Part shown: positions 1 through 6,222 of the stretch, piece after piece
How positions within the stretch are numbered: the stretch's first letter is position 1
Layout: each line of letters opens with the position of its first letter
Assembly (NCBI GenBank): GCA_900553645.1
Contig: USEE01000086.1
Location: 1-6,222 of the forward strand
Direction: 5' to 3'
Length of the DNA stretch: 6,222 nucleotides
Source: an uncultured Eubacteriales bacterium
GTDB lineage: Bacteria > Bacillota_A > Clostridia > Christensenellales > Aristaeellaceae
The notes under the pieces: model-generated
Database searches by the model: none
The model's input: the letters and a program-made list of their open reading frames with translations, nothing else
Told to the model about the DNA's origin: nothing
Position numbers and translations under genes: made by a program

Positions 1-1173
<1,173 letters not shown>

Positions 1174-1384
1174 TAAGGCGGGGTGGATGGGCGTATGGTA
1201 AGGACTGGGCGGCCTGAACTGCCTTGGCACGCTGCCTGAACAAAGTCCTCCGGACTTACTGCCTTTCAAAGAACGTATACTTTAACCTTGCATAAATAAA
1301 TAAGCTAGCCCATAATCCGATGTTAAGTCGGGTTATGGGCCTGTTTGAATACAAAAAAGCCTGAAAAACCGGCGCGGAGCGCGC
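1174..1384. other. Gene-free stretch after the fucosidase
   Basis: No credible gene is seen between the fucosidase stop and the glycosyltransferase (about 300 bases). The first part is GC-rich and contains a small 6-bp hairpin with a 3-base loop (AAGTCC/GGACTT, 1243-1257). From about 1265 the sequence turns AT-rich (TAAATAAATAAG), leading into the terminator-like hairpin at 1308-1340. The rest, up to the promoter at 1385, holds an A-run (1353-1358) and a short GC-rich block. No similarity to a known RNA is apparent to me. Confidence 0.5.
1308..1340 (+). terminator. Hairpin terminator after the fucosidase gene
   Basis: A 13-bp stem (GCCCATAATCCGA pairing with TCGGGTTATGGGC, one G-U wobble) encloses a 7-base loop. 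It lies 134 bases after the fucosidase stop and before the next gene's promoter, so it most likely ends the fucosidase transcript. The T-tract after it on this strand is poor (CTGTTTG). On the opposite strand the hairpin is followed by a better T-rich run (TAGCTTATTTATTTATG), but no gene on that strand runs into it. The stem is clear; efficiency as a terminator is inferred. Confidence 0.6.
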
Positions 1385-1412
1385 TTGACTTATAACGTCA
1401 ATCTGATATAAT
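1385..1412 (+). promoter_or_regulatory. Extended -10 promoter for the glycosyltransferase
   Basis: TTGACT (1385-1390) and TATAAT (1407-1412) are separated by 16 bases, and a TG one base upstream of the -10 box (1404-1405) makes it an extended -10 element. Transcription would start near 1419, giving a leader of roughly 58 bases before the chosen ATG at 1477. TTGAC in the -35 box forms a 5-bp inverted repeat with GTCAA at 1397-1401 in the spacer, which could be an operator or chance. Confidence 0.75.
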
Positions 1413-1458
1413 GCAGGTATATCTTTTTTGCACCGCCGTGCGGACTACGCTTATGTAT

Positions 1459-1464
1459 GAGGGG
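1459..1464 (+). promoter_or_regulatory. Ribosome binding site of the glycosyltransferase
   Basis: GAGGGG lies 12 bases before the ATG at 1477. The spacing is slightly long, but no comparable purine run precedes the other in-frame ATGs at 1411 and 1453, so this site supports the 1477 start. Confidence 0.55.
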
Positions 1465-1476
1465 ATATATCTAAAT

Positions 1477-2472
1477 ATGGATACGCCGCTGGTCAGCGTG
1501 ATAGTGCCGGTATACAACGCCGAAAATACGCTTCACGCCTGTGTAAAGAGTATAAGCGAACAGACCTATCGCAATATAGAGATCATACTGGTGAACGACG
1601 GCAGTAAGGACGACAGCCTTAGCGTATGCCGTGCGCTGGCCGCGGGCGACGAGCGCATAAAGATCATCGATAAGCCCAACAGCGGCGTGTCGGCCAGCCG
1701 CAACGTGGGCATAGAGTGCGCGCGGGGCAAGTACCTGCAATTCGCGGACAGCGACGACTACCTCGCCGCCGACGGCACGCGGCAGATGGTCGAGCGCGCC
1801 GAAAGCACCGGCTGCGATCTGATAATCGCCGAGTTCTTCCGCGTGGTGGGTAAGCGCATGATCGCCAGCACCAACCTGCCCGGCAACGAGGTGCTGACGC
1901 AGAAGGAGTTTGCGCGCAGGCTGATGGACAGCCCGCTCAACTTCTATTACGGCGTTATGTGGAACAAGCTCTACCGCCGCGATCTGATAATAGAGCACGA
2001 CATACGCTGCTGCACCGAACTGAAATGGTGCGAGGACTTCCTGTTCAACATGGATTACTATGCGCGCATGAGCACGGCGTGCACGCTGGACACGCCGATA
2101 TATTACTACATAAAGCGCAAGGGCAGTCTGGCCAATTCATATGAGGCGATGGCGCCTACGCGCGTGTTCAAGATGCGCAAGGCAATGTATGAGCCGTATA
2201 AAGAGCTGTTCGAGAGCATGGAGATGTACGAAAAGCACCGAACGCAGATAATGATGTTCTTTATCGACTTCGCGCGCGATGGGGGAGTGCCGCCGTTTGC
2301 GCCGCAGGAGGCCGAAAAGGCATGTATGCAGGCGCACAGGCGCGAGGAACTGCTGAAAAAGCGGCTGAATAGGGTAAACGCGATGGAGCACAAATCGCGC
2401 ATATACAAGCCGGGCGAGCACACGAATTGGATGCCCGCACAGCAGCGCACGCAGAGCCAGGTGGAGGAATAA
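1477..2472 (+). CDS. Family 2 glycosyltransferase (GT-A fold)
   Basis: Transfers a sugar from a nucleotide-sugar donor to an unidentified acceptor, probably at the cytoplasmic face during surface polysaccharide or glycan synthesis. In the 331-residue product, a GT2 domain begins at once: SVIVPVYN (7-14), VNDGS (39-43), NSGVSASRN (68-76), then the metal- and nucleotide-binding DSDD (91-94, the DXD motif). MWNKLYRR (161-168) and WCEDF (184-188) are typical of the second half, with Glu186-Asp187 near the expected catalytic-base position. No membrane helix or signal peptide is seen; the C-terminal 60 residues are basic and polar. I chose the ATG at 1477 because an upstream in-frame ATG at 1411 overlaps the -10 box, and because family members typically begin right at this point. 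The gene has its own promoter and ends at the convergent terminator. Donor and acceptor cannot be told from sequence. Confidence 0.93.
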   Translation: MDTPLVSVIVPVYNAENTLHACVKSISEQTYRNIEIILVNDGSKDDSLSVCRALAAGDERIKIIDKPNSGVSASRNVGIECARGKYLQFADSDDYLAADGTRQMVERAESTGCDLIIAEFFRVVGKRMIASTNLPGNEVLTQKEFARRLMDSPLNFYYGVMWNKLYRRDLIIEHDIRCCTELKWCEDFLFNMDYYARMSTACTLDTPIYYYIKRKGSLANSYEAMAPTRVFKMRKAMYEPYKELFESMEMYEKHRTQIMMFFIDFARDGGVPPFAPQEAEKACMQAHRREELLKKRLNRVNAMEHKSRIYKPGEHTNWMPAQQRTQSQVEE

Positions 2473-2534
2473 AGGCAGTCTATATGCCAGCAACGGTATA
2501 CCGCTATACAATTACAGACTTACTTAAAACGCAA

Positions 2535-2575
2535 AAAGCCGTGACAACCGCAATCCAAGCAGTTGTTACGGCTTT
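2535..2575. terminator. Bidirectional terminator between convergent genes
   Basis: A 14-bp stem (AAAGCCGTGACAAC with GTTGTTACGGCTTT, one G-U pair) with a 13-base loop sits between the stop codons of the glycosyltransferase (+) and the GH127 gene (-). On the + strand it is followed by GCTTTATATATTT; on the - strand the stem runs into TTTTTGCGTTTT. Both directions therefore have a usable T-rich tail, and one element probably ends both transcripts. Confidence 0.88.
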
Positions 2576-2587
2576 GCTTTATATATT

Positions 2588-4507
2588 TCAGATCTCCCTT
2601 ACGAACACAGTCATCTCATTCTCGCCGCGGTTGGCCCATGTATAGTAGGGTATGAACGTCAGCTCTGCGTCCTCAAGCGCGGGCGCTTCGTCACTGTACA
2701 GCGCATCGCTGCTGCTTACAAGGCGCTTGCCGGCGGCGTGAATCTCGATTATGCCGCCCAGCTTGTCGGGCTGTGCAGCCTCGCTCAGCTCGGCATTGCG
2801 CGCAAGGCACAGTGCCTCAACCAATGCGCCGTTGTCCACCTGCTCAAGGCAGTATACGACCGGCCCGCGCATTATCGCGACCTTGCCGATGTCGGCGCGC
2901 ACATGCGGGTTGGCATATACGCGGCGCGGCTGCATGGGCAGGCTGAGTGCGATTACGTCGCCGTCCTTGAATTCGCGCTCTATGCGGGCATAACCGTGCT
3001 CGACGGCTGCATAGATGCTTTCGCCGTTCAGCTTAATCGAGTAGGTCTTTGCCCAGCCGGGTATGCGTAGGCACAACGCGTACTTGCCCGCGCCGGGGTG
3101 CAGCACGATCTCGCCAGAGACGGGGTAGTCGGTGCCGCACTTGAGCGTTACATGCTTGTCGCCCAGCTTCAGATCGGCCTCGGCCTGAGCGTACAGATTC
3201 ATGTAAATCTCATTCTCGCCCAGCGTAAACATGTACTTGGCCAGCGACGTGGTGAGGCGCGCCAGATTGGGCGGGCAGCATGCGCAGCCGAACCACTGCG
3301 GGCGCACCGGCAGTACGTGCTCCTTGCGCTTGTCCTTGTGGCTGGCCTCGGGATCGACCTCGAGCGGGTTGACATAGAAGAAGTTGCGCCCATCCAGCGA
3401 CATGCCCGCAAGGCAGGTGTTGTACAGCGCGCGCTCCATGACGTCGGCATAGCGGCCGTCCGGCTCGAGCTGCAGCATGGCGCGCATGAAGAAGCACAGC
3501 GCAATCGACGCACACGTCTCGGCATAGGCCAGATCGTTGGGCAGGTCGTAGTCGAACGTAAACGCCTCGCCTATGCTGGAGGAGCCTACGCCGCCGGTCA
3601 CGTACATGCGGCGCGTGGACGTGCTCTCAAACAGGTGCTTGCACGCGGCGATCAGAGTGTTGTCGCCGGTCTCGCGCGCCACGTCCGCCATGCCGGTAGC
3701 AAGGTACATCGCGCGTACCGAGTGACCCTCGGGCGCGGCCTGCTCGCGCACGGGCAGGTGGCTCTGCCAGTAGAGCTGCTTAAAATCGTTCTTGTCAAAG
3801 TAGTTGTTGCTGTCGCGGCGCTTTGCTTCCTCGACAAAGAAGTAGGGCTTAGTGCCACGCTGGTTTATAAAGTAGCGCGCCAGCTTCAGCATAAGCGCGT
3901 CGCCCGTGGCATGGTACATGCGCACAAGAGCCAGCTCGATCTCCTCATGCCCCGGATAGCCGTGCAGCTTGCCCTCCTCCGGGCCTATTACGCTGTCTAT
4001 GTGATACGCCATGCGCGTCATTATGTCCAGCAGTTGCCGCTTACCGGTGGCCTCGAAGTACGCGCACGCGGCCTCCATCATGTGACCCGCGCAGTACAAT
4101 TCGTGATTGTCGCGCATGTTGGTCCAGCGCTTGCCCGGCTCCTTTACGGTGTAGTAGGTGTTAAGGTAGCCGTCGGGCTGCTGCGCGCGGCCTATCAATG
4201 CGATTAAGTCGTCGCACGTCTTTTCCAGCTCCGCATTGGGCTTTACCATAAGCGAGTATGCCGCGGCTTCCAACCACTTGGCCAGGTCGGAATCCTGGAA
4301 TACGAATCCGGCGTACTCGCCATCGGCCTCGCCCGCGGCGATTTTGAAGTTCATAACGCAGTGGCTGGGCGCGGCGCCCTCCACGCGGTCGTTGAGCATT
4401 TCCCATTGATAGGGGATAACCGAGTCGATCATCTTGGCGGCTACGTTGCCCAGCAGACCCTTTTCAATGCGCACGTCGCGCACGTCGGGTATGGCGTAGT
4501 GCTTCAT
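2588..4507 (-). CDS. GH127 beta-L-arabinofuranosidase-type glycoside hydrolase
   Basis: Full-length (639 residues; the reference HypBA1 of Bifidobacterium longum has about 658). The family removes beta-L-arabinofuranosyl units using a zinc-held cysteine nucleophile. Layout: an (alpha/alpha)6 barrel to about residue 430, then beta-sheet domains. Expected active-site residues are all present: acid/base Glu314 in GEAFTFDYDLPND, zinc ligands Glu330 and Cys332 in YAETCAS, and the paired Cys410-Cys411 in CACCPPN, of which Cys410 corresponds to the nucleophile. The 16-residue Glu-Glu spacing equals that of Glu322/Glu338 in HypBA1. Likely substrate-binding histidines are His135 (NHELYCAGH), His187 (GHEEIEL) and His262 (GHSVRAM). 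No signal peptide, so it should act in the cytoplasm on imported sugars. The ATG is preceded by AGGAG at good spacing. It follows the transglutaminase-like gene in the same direction. Some GH127 members instead cleave aceric acid from rhamnogalacturonan II, so exact substrate remains open. Confidence 0.95.
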   Translation of the reverse strand: MKHYAIPDVRDVRIEKGLLGNVAAKMIDSVIPYQWEMLNDRVEGAAPSHCVMNFKIAAGEADGEYAGFVFQDSDLAKWLEAAAYSLMVKPNAELEKTCDDLIALIGRAQQPDGYLNTYYTVKEPGKRWTNMRDNHELYCAGHMMEAACAYFEATGKRQLLDIMTRMAYHIDSVIGPEEGKLHGYPGHEEIELALVRMYHATGDALMLKLARYFINQRGTKPYFFVEEAKRRDSNNYFDKNDFKQLYWQSHLPVREQAAPEGHSVRAMYLATGMADVARETGDNTLIAACKHLFESTSTRRMYVTGGVGSSSIGEAFTFDYDLPNDLAYAETCASIALCFFMRAMLQLEPDGRYADVMERALYNTCLAGMSLDGRNFFYVNPLEVDPEASHKDKRKEHVLPVRPQWFGCACCPPNLARLTTSLAKYMFTLGENEIYMNLYAQAEADLKLGDKHVTLKCGTDYPVSGEIVLHPGAGKYALCLRIPGWAKTYSIKLNGESIYAAVEHGYARIEREFKDGDVIALSLPMQPRRVYANPHVRADIGKVAIMRGPVVYCLEQVDNGALVEALCLARNAELSEAAQPDKLGGIIEIHAAGKRLVSSSDALYSDEAPALEDAELTFIPYYTWANRGENEMTVFVREI

Positions 4508-4517
4508 AACGTATCAT

Positions 4518-4522
4518 CTCCT
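4518..4522 (-). promoter_or_regulatory. Ribosome binding site of the GH127 gene
   Basis: On the - strand AGGAG is followed by 10 bases and then the ATG at 4507, which fixes that start. Confidence 0.8.
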
Positions 4523-4539
4523 ACAAGCGTTTTTTTAAA

Positions 4540-4578
4540 GCCGCGCCCGCAGCGCTTTAGCGCTGCGGTATGCGCGGC
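4540..4578 (-). other. Strong GC-rich hairpin between the two - strand genes
   Basis: An inner 9-bp stem (CCGCAGCGC/GCGCTGCGG, loop of 4) is stacked on an outer 7-bp stem (GCCGCGC/GCGCGGC), interrupted only by a 3-base bulge. It lies between the transglutaminase-like stop (4610) and the GH127 ribosome binding site. On the transcribed strand it is followed by CTTT and then a run of A, not a proper U-tract, so it is not a textbook terminator. It may be a weak attenuator, an RNA processing or stability element, or a 3' end with GH127 transcribed partly from elsewhere. Confidence 0.6.
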
Positions 4579-4609
4579 ATATTGTACGTTGTGTTTGGCG
4601 TGCGCGGCG

Positions 4610-5977
4610 TCAGATGAGTTTTTCCGCCTTTACGACCTTGCGCTCGCAGTTAATTTCATCGCTGCTGAAACGCTTGCGTTCGTTCTCGCATTCGCCGCTC
4701 TGGTTGTCGTAAGGGTCGTTGCGCGGGAATTTCTTTTCCGGCTCCATGCGCGCCTGGAAGCGCGAATTCGCTACCATGCGGAACGGGTCCAGATTGCCGA
4801 AGTAGTAGTTCCAGCGCTCGCGGCTGCCGTTTGCCAGCGCGCCGCCGCCGAACGAGCAGTCCGCAAACAGCCAGCCCCAGCCCGGCGCGTAGAACTGCGC
4901 CCAGTCGTGGCTGCCCGCTTCGGTAAGGCTCGCGCTCAGACCCGACTGCCAGCGCGCCGGTATGCCCGATATGCGGCACAGAGTTATGAACAGCAGCGCC
5001 TGTACGCCGCAGTCGCCCTTGAGCCCGGTCGCTACATACTCCGCAATCGGCGGCAGTAGGAAGTACTCGCGCATGAAGGAGTAGCGTACATGCGTCGTTA
5101 CATAATCGTAGATTAAGCGCGCTTTCTTGAGCGGATCGGTTTCATCCTTGCATATGTCCGCCGCTAACGCACGCAGATACGGCGTGAACATTATGTGCCC
5201 CGGAAGTTCTGCTAAGTCGTCCGCATCGGGCGCGGGTACGCTCGGGTAAAGCGGCTCGGCGGGCGCGGGCATGTCCATGGAGAAGTATTTGACTGTGTTG
5301 GTGTACTCGTATTCCACAAAGAACGGCGCATTGCTGTCCATATGCCGTTCAAAATACGCCGTGCGCACGGGCGCATCCTCAGCACAAACCGACTTCAGAT
5401 CGTCCGAAGCCGCAATCAACCGTATGTCCGACTGCTGCGCCGAAATCGCGGGCAGCGGCAGATGCACGCGGTAGTCGCCCGGCTGAAACGCGCTTTCGTT
5501 CACTTCAAGGCTGGCGCATATATGCATGCGATAGCTCAAAACGCCATTTTGCTTTATTTCGGCAAGGGCGGCGTCCAGCAGCTCGTTTTTGGGGCCCTTG
5601 AACGTGCCGGCGCGCCGCGCCATGTCCGGCCGCAGGCGGTACAGCGAGCTTAAAAAGCTCTCGAAATAGCGCTTCTGGCCGTCTATGTACATGTACTGTA
5701 TATCGCCGCGCAGTTCCATCTCGTCAAACTCCGCGTCGGTAAGCTCGGGTATTGCGACCTGGGCCATGTTTATTGCCTGAAGCCGCGTATAGGGATAGTT
5801 GGCGCTCATGCGCTCTATGCGCTGCTTCTCCAGCTCCAACCGCTGATTGAGCAGCGGCGCTATGCCCTCGCGGATATATATTTCGATAAGTCCCAGCGCG
5901 CCCTTAAAATCGCCCGCGTGTACGCGCACCTGTATATCCTCGGGCAGAGGATACGCCATTGATTCAATGCCGCGCAA
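4610..5977 (-). CDS. Transglutaminase-like domain protein, cytosolic
   Basis: Product of 455 residues. The transglutaminase-like core (papain-type fold) is in the C-terminal half: Cys323 in GDCGVQALLF, His357 in SHDWAQFY and Asp373 in FADCS form a complete triad, so it is probably an active protease, amidase or transamidase. The substrate is unknown. Residues 1-125 look mostly helical, with PYTRLQA, a P-x-L-T-x-x-E-F segment and IDGQKRYF; I recall this module preceding such domains in clostridial proteins, function undefined. The middle (about 145-240) looks beta-rich. No signal peptide or membrane helix, so it should stay in the cytoplasm, unlike many exported bacterial relatives. Start: I prefer TTG at 5977, which has AGGCGG eight bases upstream; GTG at 5986 overlaps that site, and ATG at 5959 has no good site. 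Co-directional with GH127, about 100 bases upstream, so possibly one operon; no functional link between them is known to me. Confidence 0.85.
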   Translation of the reverse strand: MRGIESMAYPLPEDIQVRVHAGDFKGALGLIEIYIREGIAPLLNQRLELEKQRIERMSANYPYTRLQAINMAQVAIPELTDAEFDEMELRGDIQYMYIDGQKRYFESFLSSLYRLRPDMARRAGTFKGPKNELLDAALAEIKQNGVLSYRMHICASLEVNESAFQPGDYRVHLPLPAISAQQSDIRLIAASDDLKSVCAEDAPVRTAYFERHMDSNAPFFVEYEYTNTVKYFSMDMPAPAEPLYPSVPAPDADDLAELPGHIMFTPYLRALAADICKDETDPLKKARLIYDYVTTHVRYSFMREYFLLPPIAEYVATGLKGDCGVQALLFITLCRISGIPARWQSGLSASLTEAGSHDWAQFYAPGWGWLFADCSFGGGALANGSRERWNYYFGNLDPFRMVANSRFQARMEPEKKFPRNDPYDNQSGECENERKRFSSDEINCERKVVKAEKLI

Positions 5978-5985
5978 TGAATTCA

Positions 5986-5991
5986 CCGCCT
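5986..5991 (-). promoter_or_regulatory. Ribosome binding site deciding a TTG start
   Basis: AGGCGG (in context AAAGGCGGTGA on the - strand, one mismatch from AGGAGGTGA) sits 8 bases before an in-frame TTG at 5977. The GTG at 5986 overlaps the last G of this site and so lacks room for it. Confidence 0.55.
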
Positions 5992-6015
5992 TTAAAACAA
6001 ATAGTGTTCCTTTAC

Positions 6016-6044
6016 ATTATATTCGATTTTTATCCAAAAGAAAA
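6016..6044 (-). promoter_or_regulatory. Probable promoter for the transglutaminase-like gene
   Basis: On the - strand a perfect TATAAT (6021-6016) stands in an AT-rich stretch. With a 17-base spacer the -35 position reads TTTTCT (6044-6039), only a weak match. Transcription would start near 6009, about 30 bases before the TTG start. It is the only good -10 box in the leader of this gene. Confidence 0.5.
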
Positions 6045-6078
6045 GTAGTGCGAGCTAAAAAAACGGCCGCATAAGCGT

Positions 6079-6107
6079 TTGACAGCGGGGCGCGCGCGGA
6101 ATATAAT
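6079..6107 (+). promoter_or_regulatory. Perfect-consensus promoter for the MBL-fold gene
   Basis: TTGACA (6079-6084), a 17-base spacer and TATAAT (6102-6107) match the housekeeping sigma consensus at all twelve positions with optimal spacing. Fifteen of the 17 spacer bases are G or C, including a run of alternating CG. Transcription would begin near 6114, leaving a leader of about 44 bases before the ATG at 6158. It diverges from the - strand promoter at 6016-6044. Confidence 0.85.
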
Positions 6108-6123
6108 ATCGTCATTAAAATAA

Positions 6124-6141
6124 GCGCATGTATGCGTGCGC
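6124..6141 (+). other. Small hairpin in the leader of the MBL-fold gene
   Basis: GCGCAT can pair with GTGCGC (6 bp, one U-G) around a 6-base loop. The stem ends directly before the ribosome binding site, so it could influence translation, but a stem this short may be chance in GC-rich DNA. Confidence 0.3.
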
Positions 6142-6149
6142 GGAAGGGA
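6142..6149 (+). promoter_or_regulatory. Ribosome binding site of the MBL-fold gene
   Basis: GGAAGGGA is followed by 8 bases and the ATG at 6158, a standard arrangement that supports this start. Confidence 0.7.
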
Positions 6150-6157
6150 TCGACTTT

Positions 6158-6222
6158 ATGAAGATAAAATTCCTGGGTACGGGCGCGGCCGACTGGGTGC
6201 GCGGCGGCGAAGAGTTCCGCGC
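6158..6222 (+). CDS. Probable MBL-fold metallo-hydrolase, N-terminus only
   Basis: Only the first 21 codons are inside the window; the gene runs off the right edge. The start MKIKFLGTGAAD has the short beta-strand followed by G-T-G-A-A that opens many metallo-beta-lactamase-fold hydrolases, such as the PhnP/ribonuclease Z-like cyclic phosphodiesterases. The metal-binding HxHxDH motif would lie downstream and cannot be checked. A strong promoter and a good ribosome binding site precede it, so it is very likely a real, well-expressed gene. Family assignment rests on about ten residues and is tentative. Confidence 0.6.
   Translation, partial: MKIKFLGTGAADWVRGGEEFR

Noticed and set aside
1243..1257. 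Small hairpin AAGTCC/GGACTT after the fucosidase
   Set aside because: A 6-bp stem with a 3-base loop and no T-tract is too weak to call a terminator or RNA element.
1253..1281. Possible promoter with TATACT at 1276-1281
   Set aside because: The -35 position has no convincing match, the terminator hairpin follows within 30 bases, and no gene starts there.
2494..2503. Perfect 10-bp palindrome CGGTATACCG
   Set aside because: It lies between two convergent gene ends, away from any promoter, and is short enough to occur by chance.
3098..4207. Long open frame (369 codons) on the + strand, antisense to GH127
   Set aside because: It lies wholly inside a gene with a complete family signature, its product is rich in Arg, His, Leu and Ala as expected of an antisense shadow in GC-rich DNA, and it has no recognisable domain.
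4361..5059. Open frame of 232 codons on the + strand across the end of the transglutaminase-like gene
   Set aside because: Low-complexity Ala/Arg/Val composition, spans two real genes and the hairpin, with no recognisable domain; antisense shadow.

Overview
The window is a GC-rich stretch of bacterial DNA that reads as ordinary accessory carbohydrate-metabolism territory, probably from an uncultured gut or rumen Firmicute of the clostridial kind. I base that on protein similarity as I recall it, on AGGAGG-type ribosome binding sites and on promoters of near-consensus TTGACA/TATAAT form. ATA is an unusually common isoleucine codon despite the GC-rich coding sequence. The taxonomic guess is inference, and no marker gene is present.

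Layout, left to right. (1) The 3' part of a GH29 alpha-L-fucosidase gene (+ strand, 5' end outside the window). (2) A gene-free stretch of about 300 bases holding a hairpin terminator and a good extended -10 promoter. (3) A cytosolic family-2 glycosyltransferase (+). Its start must lie downstream of the first in-frame ATG, because that ATG overlaps the -10 box. (4) A compact bidirectional terminator between convergent genes. (5) A complete GH127 beta-L-arabinofuranosidase-type enzyme (-) with all expected catalytic and zinc-ligand residues. (6) Upstream of it and in the same direction, a transglutaminase-like protein (-) with a complete Cys-His-Asp triad and no export signal; the two genes are about 100 bases apart, separated by a strong GC-rich hairpin. 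(7) A divergent promoter region. (8) The first 21 codons of a probable metallo-beta-lactamase-fold hydrolase (+), under a promoter matching the sigma-70/sigma-A consensus exactly (TTGACA, 17 bases, TATAAT).

How the genes may work together: the fucosidase and the GH127 enzyme would remove L-fucose and L-arabinofuranose (or a related furanose) from oligosaccharides. GH127 has no signal peptide, so it probably acts on imported oligosaccharides in the cytoplasm. Plant pectin or hydroxyproline-rich glycoproteins would supply both sugars, but no transporter or sugar catabolic gene is visible to confirm this. The glycosyltransferase, the transglutaminase-like protein and the MBL-fold protein have no demonstrable link to that pathway.

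I see no CRISPR array, tRNA or rRNA gene, insertion sequence, phage gene or recognised defence system. The most useful second-look items are the corrected start sites, the perfect-consensus promoter, the transglutaminase-like/GH127 gene pair with its internal hairpin, and the ATA codon bias. I did not find convincing evidence of a wholly new system.
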